Of a stretch of 64,000 nt of DNA, positions 49,287-59,528 are shown one piece after another (within the stretch, counting starts at the first letter, position 1; every line of letters starts with the position of its first letter). Under the pieces are notes generated by a model. It worked only from the letters and a program-made list of their open reading frames with translations, ran no database searches and had not been told where the DNA came from. This DNA is from Magnolia sinica (lineage: Eukaryota; Streptophyta; Magnoliopsida; Magnoliales; Magnoliaceae): contig NC_080584.1 of assembly GCF_029962835.1 (NCBI RefSeq), positions 80,504,862 through 80,568,861 on the forward strand, given 5' to 3'. The position numbers and the translations under genes were made by a program.

Positions 49287-50155
49287 CAGCAACTGCTGCC
49301 TCTGACGTCCTGCGCTAGATGGTCGCCTAAGGAACGTGGGTCCCCAAACCTAAGCCCCACCATGATGTGTGTTGAACAGCCACACCGTCCAGTTTGTGGG
49401 CCCCCTCGGGGCAGTGGCCCCCACCAAAAATCAGCCATATATGTTACTCGGGTGGCCCACACCATAGGAAATGGTGAGGTTGAACGTTTTCCATGGAAAC
49501 CCTTCTGGGTATCACATAAGTTTTGGATCACTATGAAATTTGTTTTTCTTTTTCATCCAGGTCCGTGGGACCTTATCAACAGATTGGATGGTATATAAAC
49601 ATTATGGTGGGCCCCACGTGGGACCCACTAATGATGTGTTTCAACCACACCGTCCCCAACACTGGGAGTGGGACGGCTGGTGTACCTCACTCCAGCCATA
49701 GCTGCTGGAGTTGCGTCATCAAGTTCTGTGGGTACCCCTGTATCATCCACACCCACCATCTACGGGACCCACCATGATGCATGTGTTGCATCCAAGCCGT
49801 CCAAATATTTGGCAAGCTCGTTTTAAGGCTTGGGGTTAAAAATAAGACATATCTAAAATCTCGTGGAGCACACTATAGAAACAGTGTTGGCTTGAATTTC
49901 CACCATTAAAACCTTTGGATTATAAGGTTGGACTAATATGATATTGCTTTTCCTCTAAATCCAGGTCCTTGTGACCTTATGAATAGATTGGACGGGAAAT
50001 AAATGCTATGGTGGGCTTGGGAATTTTAATAGTGGAAGTCATCATCACCATTTATATTTGGGTGTGGCCCATTTAATGTACATAGGGGGCCCATTGGTGT
50101 GGCCCATTTAATGTGCATATGGCCCATGTGATTAGGCCCATTTTGAAGTATTCTA

Positions 50156-50330
50156 AGGCCCACCTTTGATATGTTTATGGTCCATCTGTGAGGCCCACCT
50201 TTGACATGTTTATGGCCCATCTGTGAGGCCCACCTTTGATATGTTGATAGCCCATCTATGAGGCCCACCTTTGATATGTTTATGGCCCATCTGTGAGGCC
50301 CACCTTTGATATGTTTTTGGCCCGTTGTTG
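50156..50330 (+). repeat. 35-bp tandem repeat x5
   Basis: Units start at 50156, 50191, 50226, 50261 and 50296, each 'aggcccacctttgatatgtt' followed by 't[a/t]tggcccatctgtg'-like sequence. This array is not present in the LTRs at 32184 and 41450. Confidence 0.93.
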
Positions 50331-52257
50331 AGCCCCACTTGATGTATATGAGGCCCATATGATGTGGCCCATTGTGATGTATTTGGAGCCCATAGGTTGA
50401 GGCCTATTGTAATGTGATTCCACCGTGATTTATGTGTTGACCTTTATGGCGGGCCATGCCTTAGGAGCAATGTTGGTTTGATGTCTACATTGTAAGGATA
50501 ATGTTGGTTAAATGTCCGCATTGTACTTCTCCCTAGGGCCCATTGATAGGCCCGTACTTGTTGTGCGTAGGCCGTCTAGGTCCATCTTTGTTGTGAAGAT
50601 AGTTTATAAAAAGCTTAGTATAACTCCATGACTCATGCCATACACACCATATGTATACTTGATATGAGTAGTGACTGATCATTGCATACGCCATTAGGCA
50701 GATTATTTACGAGACTCCTTATGAGACGGAGTGCCCACATTATCGCGCCGTACGCGCAGGATTGCTGCATGACTGGATAGTGTGACTCATGCATCTCACA
50801 TACATATGACATGATCATTGTATGCCCTAGCAACATCAGGGCCGTGACCTCCACAGGCACATCGTGGATGGCTAGATGGGACACCGAAAATATTTGGTTC
50901 TAGCACTATGGGTACTTAGGATGTCCTTGAGTGAAAATCCCAGAACCTCCGAGGCCAGGAGTGGCCCCAACGTCTAAACCGAGTGGAACATGAGCGCCCG
51001 AGTACCGAATACCAGTAGGCCGTGTCTCCCACTGTGTCGTGATCAGTTGGGGAGGGTGTGTGGCTTTATCCGCCCAAGTGAGGGGGCTATAAGCTAGGCT
51101 GAGTATGACCAGCTCGTAAATGCGTCCGCTATCGACGAGCCGGGTAGGTATTGGCAGACTATTGGTCAGGCAGATAGTGAGGTCTATTCCACTCGCTGGG
51201 CTGTGCAGCTAGGGAGGAGCCAGTCAGAGTGGAGTGTAATAGACCCCGGTGATTTTTTCAGAGAGCAACTGTACTGATATGTGGACTTATTGAGTAGGAA
51301 TTGCATATCCATTCATTCATTCACTATCCACTTGGCTGGTGGTGCGTAACTATTTGTTACGTGTACCATCGGATGGCCAGGATTTCGGTTGGGAGCGCGA
51401 CTAACTTGAGATCAGGAGTTTACCACATTGTGTCTAACTATCTAAATTTAGGTATGGGACTGGTTTGGATAGAAGTCTCTTATGATGGACCACATAGCCT
51501 GTGATACTTCATACTATCATCCCGACTTCACATTCCAGCATGGTCATTTCATTCGCACCGCATATTACATTGCTTCTGCAGTACTTAGCATTTTGGGTTA
51601 CTATGTTTTTGCACTTATATAGCCTAGATGAGATTGATGGTATTCGTGGCTCGTCAGGATTTGTATATTGCATTGCATCCTCAGCATCTGTTATTATCTT
51701 GTTATGTGTTGCATCGCATAGCCTTGGTATGGCTGATAGCACTCATGGACTTCCAGTATGTTTCCGCTTACTCTTATATCATATGATTCATGATCTTGTC
51801 AGTATTTTCGCTTATTCCGATGGTGTATGATTTATGGGTTTTATGGTATACTTGGCACTTATCTTGCGCACACCCTTACACCACCCTCTAAGCTTTTGTA
51901 AGCTTATGCACCATAGATACGTGCAGGTGGCGTTAGGTTGCAGCAGCATTGAGCTTGGAGCGTGCAGCTGTCTTTTGGAGTTTGAATTTCAACATGTGTA
52001 TTTTCCTTTCAGCATTGTATTCAAAAATTTATATTAGTGGATATGTGATGATGATGTTGCCTTTGTGATTTGGGTAAACTTGTGGTTATGCTCCATACAA
52101 AAAAAAATCATACTAAAAATCCTCCTTGTGGGATTCCAGGATTGGAATCTGGCGCATGCGCGCTGGGAGCTAAGAATGGGGTACTACGGAGGCTGTCAGC
52201 ATCGGATTCAGTGATCGAAAATTTTGTAAGCCCGGTTTCCGAGTTTGGGGCGTGACA

Positions 52258-54284
52258 GGAAGGGCCCAGGGATAACCCTTTGATTATTGGATCTCTCCAA
52301 GTAGAGCAGGCAGGTGTAACTGGGATTCAGCCTCTGGTCGTTGGGGATCAACTCCCAGGGACTAGCTTCAGGGCTCAAGGATACCCTGTTTCAGCTAAAA
52401 AGTATCATCCCAAGTCCATTGTAGATCCCCCTTCTTCAGTGCTTCTGTCCTCGCAGCTTTGTGGTCTAGACAGGTGTGGTATCATGTATAGGCGCCGAGG
52501 ATCAACCTCCAAATTCAGGGCCAGATCTGCAGGTTGCTCTCCTCTTAAGTGGGACTCAGTCAATCAGGACTAGTCGGGGTTCCCTCGGCCCTCTCAGGGG
52601 TCCATCTCCTCCCTGAATAGGGAGAGGTTGGTTAGTCTTCATCAGAATTTAGAATTGTTTCAGCTTGAGATAAAAGGCCATATTGTTGTGGATCTATCCC
52701 CCTATTTTGCCCGAGACTTTCAGGCAGGCTGCCTAAATCCAGTTAACAACCATGGCAAGACATCCCTGTTGGACCTGCAAGGTAAGCCATCTTCATCGAA
52801 GGAAGTAGCGATTTCTTCTCAGAATTAGATATCCCAACAACCATTACCTGAACCTCCCTTCATCAGTCATGCGACCTCAGGCCGGAGAATCCGAGGAGGG
52901 AAAACTGCTATTAGGAAAGAAGAAATGTGCCGAGTAGGAAGATGTCTAGGCTTATTGAGAATAGAGAATGGTTCTACAGGTTTCAAAGACCGAAGCGGAT
53001 GGCCGTGAACTCGGGGTGCATTACGGATGGATAATGCCCTAAATTGGAATGCCAGTGGGATAGGCAACCAGCCTACCATTAGAACTCTGAAAAAGGTGAT
53101 CAGGAAGTTTAACCTAGTGCTAGTAGCGATCCTTAAGCTGATGATGAGAGAAGTCAAGTGGGTATCCATTGGATTAAAGCTTGGTTTCCACTCTTCCTTG
53201 TCGAATGCCGGGCATAGAGGAAAATTCTGGGTCTACTTTCATAACCATATTAATGTTTTAGTGCATTCTAGTTCAAATCAAATGCTTTCCTTGTATATTT
53301 CTTTGCAGAATTACAGGGCCCCGATTTTACTGTCCTTAGTGTATGCTCGTTGCTCTTATATCCTTAGAAGGTCATTGTGGACTGAGTTGGAAAACCTAGG
53401 CAGGAGTACATCTAGCCCATGAGCGGTTGGTGGTGATTTCAATGCAGTTGCTGTATCTGGTGAAAGGTGGGGGTCGAATGTGGCAGGCAGGTTGAACATG
53501 TCCGAATTTGCTGATGCTCTCCAGATTGCAGGGTTAACGGATGCTGGATTCGTCGGGAATAACTTCACATGGAGTAATAACAGGGCAGGAAATGCCAGAT
53601 TATGGGCCAGCTTGGACAGAATTCTTATAAATGACAGGTGGGCTGCTGATTTCCCAACTTTCCAGGTGGAACATCTTCCCAGAGTCAACTTAGACCACGT
53701 GCCTCTCCGACTATCCTTTCCCTCTCTGAATCAGCCTTCCATTAGACCATTCCGTTTCCTCCGAATGTGGACTCATTATGATTCGTTTCAACAGCTAATC
53801 AAGAAGGCCTGGGAGGGAGTGTGCTTAAACCATCCTATGATTAATGTGCAGCTGAAGTTGAAGAAGACCAAGCAGCTTTTAAAAGTATGGAACAAAGAGG
53901 TACTTGGTAACATTTTCCTGCAAGTAAAAGCAGCAGAGGAAGAACTGGTCCAGGTTGAAAACAGTATGCAAAATTCCATGTCTGAGGACTTATTCCATGA
54001 GAGTATGATAGTCAAGAGAAAAATGGCCCAGCTCGAGCTTATGGAGGAGATTTTTCGAAAACAGAAAGCTAGAAATTCCTGGTTGGAGGAAAGAGATAGG
54101 AATTCAAATCATTTTCATGCATCGGCCTGTGAGAGAATCAGGTGCGCCATGATCACATCCATTAAGGACGACGAAGGAAACCTTATCACGGGTCGAGATT
54201 AGATCAAAGCTACAACAGGTCAGTTCTTTGATAAGCTCTTTCAAGCGGAACAATCTTCTTAATCCAGCGTTCTTCTCTCGGCCA
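52258..54284 (+). pseudogene. LINE second piece: end of ORF1, endonuclease, start of reverse transcriptase
   Basis: 52258-52573 continues ORF1 (DNPLIIGSLQVEQAG). ORF2 begins about 53027 with an apurinic-type endonuclease: LNWNASGIGNQPTIRTL, GGDFNAVAVSGERWG (near 53430), FTWSNNRAGNARLWASLDRI and LDHVPLRLSF. The position where the family usually has a catalytic Glu reads VAILKLMM, so that residue looks lost. TGA at 53420 lies in frame just before the GGDFNAV motif. After 53700 comes the helical linker toward reverse transcriptase, ending at 54284 where the copia element is inserted. Confidence 0.85.
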
Positions 54285-54835
54285 TGTTGGGGATTTGTGC
54301 TGCGGAATCACACAGATCTAGATGTAGGATAACAATCCAATAATGTCAAGCAATCACAAGAGAACACAAAGATTTAACGTAGAAAACCCTTGTGGGAAAA
54401 AACCATGGCATAAAGCAATAGAAATCCACTATGAAATGGAAATTACAAGAGAGAAGACTTACCCGATTTGAACTACCTCGAATCTCACCCTTGCTACACC
54501 CTTTGATAACCCCAAAACCCTTTTAGGAACCCTTGGAAAACTTTTAGAAAGCTGTAGAATCCTTTAGAATAGTCCTAGGGACCTTTATTTATAGTTTAGG
54601 AATCTCTACTTACGCACCTAGTCCAGAAAAGTTCAGAAACTGCGTCAAATTAACGTAGTCCGTGCAGGATTTGCGTAACCTCGACTAGTTGAAGGAGGGC
54701 ATCGACTGGTTGAGCATCACGGACACCCAAAGAATAAGCTCGCTGGACTTTGAGTCGAGCGTACCTTGATTAGTCGAGCAGCTCCCTCGACCGGTCGAGC
54801 GTCCTTGAAGTTTGAGGACATCAGTCCTGACAACA
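54285..54835 (-). repeat. 3' LTR of the copia element
   Basis: 551 bp, ends TGTTG...CAACA. Contains 'ctcgaccggtcgagc' words once or twice; the other LTR has more of them. Confidence 0.9.
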
Positions 54836-54944
54836 ATCTCCACCATGTCTTCAATCTTCAACCGTGTAGCTCCTTGACCTCTTCTCTTATCTTTACATCA
54901 CATCATAGCTTCAATCAACGCTTCTCATGCACACTCCGTCCTTC

Positions 54945-55720
54945 TTTTATGCCATCACCAAGCTCAGAGAAGTTGCACAAAACTTGAACTTCTCTGTAGG
55001 AACGACCGTGGTGAGCATGTCTGTTGGATTCATGCTGGTATGAATCTTTTCCAGTGTTACGCCTCCTTCCTTAAGCACCTATCGGATAAAGTGGTGATGA
55101 ACATCAATGTGTTTAGTGCATGAGTGATAAACAGAATTTTTAGCCAAATTGATAGCGCTCTCACTATCACAGTTAACCAGCATGACCTCCTGCTGAAGTC
55201 CCAACTGATTTATCATGCCCCTGAGTTAAACACCTTCTTTAAAAGCTTCCGTCACTACCATGTATTCTGTTTTGGTCATGAAAAGAGCCACCATGGACTG
55301 AAGCTTCGACATCCAACTGATTGCTCCACCTAATGTACAAATGAGTATTTTGAAGTAGACTTCCTGGAATCTATACTGTCTGCGTAGTCAGAATCCACAT
55401 ACCCTACCAACTTTGTCCTTGTTTTCTCAAAAGTTAAGATGAATTCTTTCGCACTTTGAATGTATCGAAGTAACCATTTCACTACTTCCCAATGTTGCTT
55501 GCTAGGGTTTGACATATATCTGCTCACAACACCGACTGCCTATGAAATATCTGGTCTTGTACAGACCATGACATACATTAAAATGCCAACCACATTCGAA
55601 TAAGGCACATGAGACATAACTTGCTTTTTCTCATTTGATTTAGGACATTGTTCTGAGGAAAACTTAAAGTGAGTCACGTGGGGAACGCTCACTAGCTTTG
55701 CTTAGTCCATCCTATACTTG
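54945..55720 (-). pseudogene. Copia RNase H and C-terminus, broken
   Basis: The minus strand reads WEVVKWLLRYIQSAKEF, GYVDSDYADSIDSRKSTS and, further down, CTKHIDVHHHFI and LEKIHTSMNPTDML. These are the classic closing motifs of copia RNase H. Stops lie between sections and near the end. Confidence 0.85.
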
Positions 55721-55755
55721 ATTAGGACCTTTTCAAGGTAATCTGCCTATAATAA

Positions 55756-56379
55756 CTAATGCCTACTCTTCTTCCTGTCTCTATGAATATCTATGCTGAG
55801 AACTCTCTTTGCAACCCCCAGATTTTTCATCTCGAAGGTCCCTGATAACTGAGTCTTCAGTACGTTGATTTCAGACATATCATGACAGGTGATCAACATA
55901 TCATCAACATACAGTACTAAGATGATAAATTTTTCATCACTTAGTGTCTTGTAATAGATACAGTGATCGTATTCACTCCAAGTAAATTTCTGACTCACCA
56001 TGAAAGAATTAAATTTTTTATACCACTGCCTAGGCGACTGTTTCAGGCCGTACAACAACCTTATTAACCTGCAAACCTTTTTCTCTACCCCCTTAACTTT
56101 GTAGCCCTCTAGTTGCTTCATGTAGATCTGCTCTTCCAATTCCTTATGCAGGAATGCAGTCTTCGCATCCATTTGTTCCAGCTCGAGATCGTATTGGGTA
56201 ACCAGCGCCAACACGAATTTGATAGATACTTGCTTAAGCACCGGCGCGAATATCTCTGTGGAGTCGATTCCTTCTCTTTGAGCATAACCCTTCACTACCA
56301 ACCTTGTTTTGTATCTATCATATTTCCTTTTGAATAACCACTTGTATCCTATTACTTTTCGGCCCACAAGAAGCTCCAC
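55756..56379 (-). pseudogene. Copia reverse transcriptase
   Basis: The longest open frame of the element (207 codons). It has VIGYKWLFKRKYD, ARL-type VVKGYAQREGID, QMDAKTAFLHKELEEQIYMK, RLLYGLKQSPRQWYKKF and the catalytic YVDDMLI. The catalytic aspartates are intact. The frame ends at a stop at 55756, before the usual TKDLG-type tail. Confidence 0.9.
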
Positions 56380-57640
56380 CAGCTCCTATGTGTGATTTTT
56401 GTGCAACGAGTCCATCTTATCATCTATAACCGCCTTCTACTTTTCTGCATCAGGCTCATCAAGAGCCTCCTGAATAGTAGACAGGTCTCCCTCATCTGTA
56501 ATGAGGGCATATGCAATATTAGAGTCATCTCTATCTTGCCGATAACCTGCAATCACATAGTGGGTTAATTCGCACAGGTGGCTGCTCCACCTGATCTTGT
56601 ACCTAGCTCTTCTGCGCATCCGTCTCTGCCTGAGTATCATCTGATTCAATATGGACGTCTATGATCAACCTTTCTAGTTCCTTTTGCTCCTCTTGATCAT
56701 TCTTGCAGAATAGAGAGCTTTCATCGAATCAGACGTCATGGCTAGTGATGACCTTATGTGTGATCTTATTGAATAACCTGTAACCTTTCACACCAACGTC
56801 ATAACCAACAAAGATGTACTTTTTGACTCTATGGTCTAGCTTATCTCTCTCAACTGACGGTACATGAGAGTAAGCTTCACAACCAAATATGCGTAGATCT
56901 GAGTAGTCGATTTTCTGACCACTCCATACTTTCTCTAGGATTTTATATTTAGTTGCCATTGAAGGAGATCGGTTCACCAAATAACAAGCTGTGTTAATAG
57001 CCTTTGTCCATATGTCCTTGCCTAACGCAGCATTACTTAACATGCATCTGGCCCTCTCAAGGAGAGTCCGATTCATTCACTTAGCCACACCATTTTGCTC
57101 GGGCGTGTGGTGCACTGTGTTTTGCCTGATGATCCCTTCATGCTTGCAATACTCATTAAACTCAGTGGAAGTAAATTCTCCACCATTTTCAGTTCTTAAA
57201 ACCTTTATTTTTCGCCCTGACTATTTTTCCACCATTACTTCTATTGTTTAAATATGGTGAAAACTTTGAATTTATGTTTCATGAAGTAAACACAAACTTT
57301 CCTGGAGTAGTCGTCAATGAATGAAACAAACCATGATGACCCCTCAATGGAAACTTCTGGCGATGGTCCCCATACATCATAGTGCACATAATCAAGCACT
57401 CCCTTACAAATATGTTTTCCAGATTTAAAAGACAATCTAGATTGTTTACCATATATACAATGCTCGCATATATCTAAATTAAAAATTTTAAAAGTTAGAA
57501 TCAAACATCGATCAAAAGGTACCTTCATGCTCTGCTCACTCATGTGGCTTAGACGAGCATGCCACATACGTAGAGACGTGGAGTCTACAATAGCTGCTGC
57601 CACTCCACCTGCTGAAGTGCTCCCAATCAACCTGGAAAGG
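56380..57640 (-). pseudogene. Copia integrase, broken
   Basis: 57241-57630 has the HHCC finger (MWHARLSHMSEQSMK, CEHCIYGKQSRLSF), the first catalytic Asp zone (YDVWGPSPE) and SFIDDYSRKVCVYF. 56729-57076 has MNRTLLERARCML, KDIWTKAINTACYLVNRSPS and FGCEAYSHVP. Stops separate them, and the section with the catalytic Glu is split between frames. Confidence 0.85.
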
Positions 57641-57965
57641 TCTCCGTGCCTCTATGCTCTCATAACCACGAGTGCCACTTTTGAAACTTTAAGGACACCA
57701 TCAATACCGGTGAACTTGCACCCTATAGCCTCGAGTGCACCGAGAGAAATCAGACTTTTCTTCATATTAGGAATGTGCCTGACGTCAGTTAAGGTACGCT
57801 CTATCCTATCAAACATCTTAATGCTCACCGTACCAATAGCCACAACATTACAGGTATTGTCATTGCCCATAAAAACTTGTCCACCATCGCATTCCTTGTA
57901 ACTGGTAAACCAATTCCGATAAGGAGTCATATGATAGGATGCTCCTGTGTCAAATATCTACTCGT
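57641..57965 (-). pseudogene. Copia protease, broken
   Basis: The minus strand reads IFDTGASYHMTPYRNWF (active site DTG intact). It is directly preceded by a TAG where this family has a tryptophan (DEW before IFDTGAS). Downstream DVRHIPNMKKSLISLG is the usual copia protease end. Confidence 0.85.
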
Positions 57966-58815
57966 CTTTATGATTGTTATGTAAGTGACTAATCATGGAA
58001 ACAGACAGAATATCACCACCACTTAATTCTTCATCAGATATGACCACATTGGCCTCCTTTGAAGAAGCCGCTGAATTTTCTTTCTTCGTTTTAGGATTTC
58101 TACAATCCTTTTTCATGTATGCAGACAACCCATAATTCCAACACTTTAATTTTCCTTTGCCCTTGCCTATGGATTTGGATCTAAGTCTTGAAGATCCTGT
58201 ACCTCACTCAGAATCTCTGCCCCTCATAATCAGTGCATCGGAAGATGCACCCATGTCACCGTTTAGCTTTCTCATAACCTTCCCTTGAAGGGCTGAGATA
58301 ACGGTGTCAACACTTAGGATTTTATTTGCGGTGCACATCGTGTTCCTAAAAGACTCATATGATGAAGGAAGAGAATTCAACAATATACATGCCTATTCCT
58401 CATCTTTGACCACTTCCTCCATATCCAGCAATTTGCACATCAATTTATTAAAGTTGCTGATATGGGCTTATAGATCTCCACCCTTTGCCATCTTGAAGGT
58501 ATAACACTGTAGATTCAAGTGTAGGCGATTTTCAGAGAATTTCTTTGCATAAATGTTCTCTAACTTCGCCCACAAACTAACTACAGTTTTCTCCCTCAAA
58601 GCATTATAGAGAACCTCATCCGTGAGATATAAACGAATAGAGGCTAAAGCATTACTATCAAGGTTTTCTCATTCATCATCTTTTATGGTAGATTTTCTCT
58701 CTTCAAGATCCTTAATCTCGCCTTGCTTGGTTAACAGGCTAATCATCTTAACCTTCCATAACTCAAAATTATTTTTGCCTGAGTATTTCTTAATATCAAA
58801 CTTGTCGTTTCCCAT
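57966..58815 (-). pseudogene. Copia gag, broken
   Basis: The start is the ATG at 58815 (MGNDKFDIKKYSGKNNFELW, a typical copia gag opening). Later there is LNLQCYTFKMAKGGDL and a decayed zinc knuckle LKCWNYGLSAYMKKDC near 58150, where the central cysteine/histidine pattern is incomplete. At least four in-frame stops. Confidence 0.8.
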
Positions 58816-58856
58816 TATTATTAATCCTTCAGATTCAGATCTGTGCCCCAACGATT

Positions 58857-58868
58857 GCTCTGATACCA
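58857..58868 (-). other. Primer-binding site (tRNA-Met)
   Basis: On the minus strand it reads TGGTATCAGAGC, two bases inside the 5' LTR end. Perfect match. Confidence 0.93.
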
Positions 58869-58870
58869 CT

Positions 58871-59523
58871 TGTTAGGGATTTGTGCTGCGAAATCACACA
58901 GATCTAGAACTAGGATAGGAATCCAATAAAGTCAAGCAATTACAAGAGAATACAAAGATTTAACGTGGAAAACTCTTGCGAGAAAAAACCACGGCACAAA
59001 GCGACAGAAATCCAATATGAAATAGAAATTACACGAGAGAGGACTTACCCGATTCGAACAACCTCGAATCTCACCCTTGCTACATCCTTTGATAACCCTA
59101 AAACCCTGTAGGAACCCTTTAAAAACTTTTAAAAAGCCTTAGAGTCCTTTAGAATAGCCCTAGGGACCCCTATTTATACTTTAGGAAACTCTACTTACGC
59201 ACCTAGTCCGAAAAAGTCCGAAAACTGCGTTAAATTTACGTAGTCCGCACAGGATCTACGTAAACTCGACTAGTCAAAGGAGGGCCTTGATTGGTCGAGC
59301 AACCCGCTCGACCGGTCGAGCCTGACCCTCGACTGGTCAAGCATCATGGACACCCAAAGAACAAGCTCGCTGGACTTTGAGTCGAGCATACCTTGACTAG
59401 TTGAGCAGCTCCCTCGACCGGTCAAGCATACCTTGACTAGTTGAGCAGCTCCCTTGACCGGTCGAGCAGTCCACTCGACCGGTCGAGCGTCCTTGAAGTT
59501 TGAGGACATCACTCTTGACAACA
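58871..59523 (-). repeat. 5' LTR of the copia element
   Basis: 653 bp, TGTTG...ending in the complement of TGTTAGGG. It is 102 bp longer than the other LTR because of extra 'ttgactagttgagcagctccc' and 'cgaccggtcgag' units near 59280-59490. Confidence 0.9.
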
Positions 59524-59528
59524 GGCCA

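Larger units (their letters stand above)
47666..52257 (+). mobile_element. Solo LTR of the chromovirus family, 4.6 kb
   Basis: Starts TGTAAGACTCGTATCC and ends GGGGCGTGACA, collinear with but clearly diverged from the LTRs at 32184 and 41450. GGAAG flanks both sides (47661-47665 and 52258-52262). No internal domain is present. It interrupts LINE ORF1, which reads through in frame when the LTR and one GGAAG are removed. It arose by LTR-LTR recombination after an insertion separate from the complete element, since the duplications differ. Confidence 0.93.
54285..59523 (-). mobile_element. Ty1/copia retrotransposon (Tork-like), minus strand
   Basis: A full-length insertion of 5,239 bp with GGCCA on both sides (54280-54284 and 59524-59528). 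On the minus strand: 5' LTR (58871-59523), tRNA-Met primer site, gag, protease, integrase, reverse transcriptase, RNase H, polypurine-like tract, 3' LTR (54285-54835). Integrase before reverse transcriptase is the copia order. Many stops break the single polyprotein. It splits the LINE in its ORF2. The Tork-type assignment rests on the gag start and is tentative. Confidence 0.92.

Noticed and set aside
49068-49598. Open frames with long IY-repeat tracts
   Set aside because: They are translations of the (TA)n and (GA)n microsatellite in the solo LTR.
50156-50330. Regular 35-bp repeats suggestive of a CRISPR array
   Set aside because: Units are contiguous with no spacers and lie in a plant LTR.
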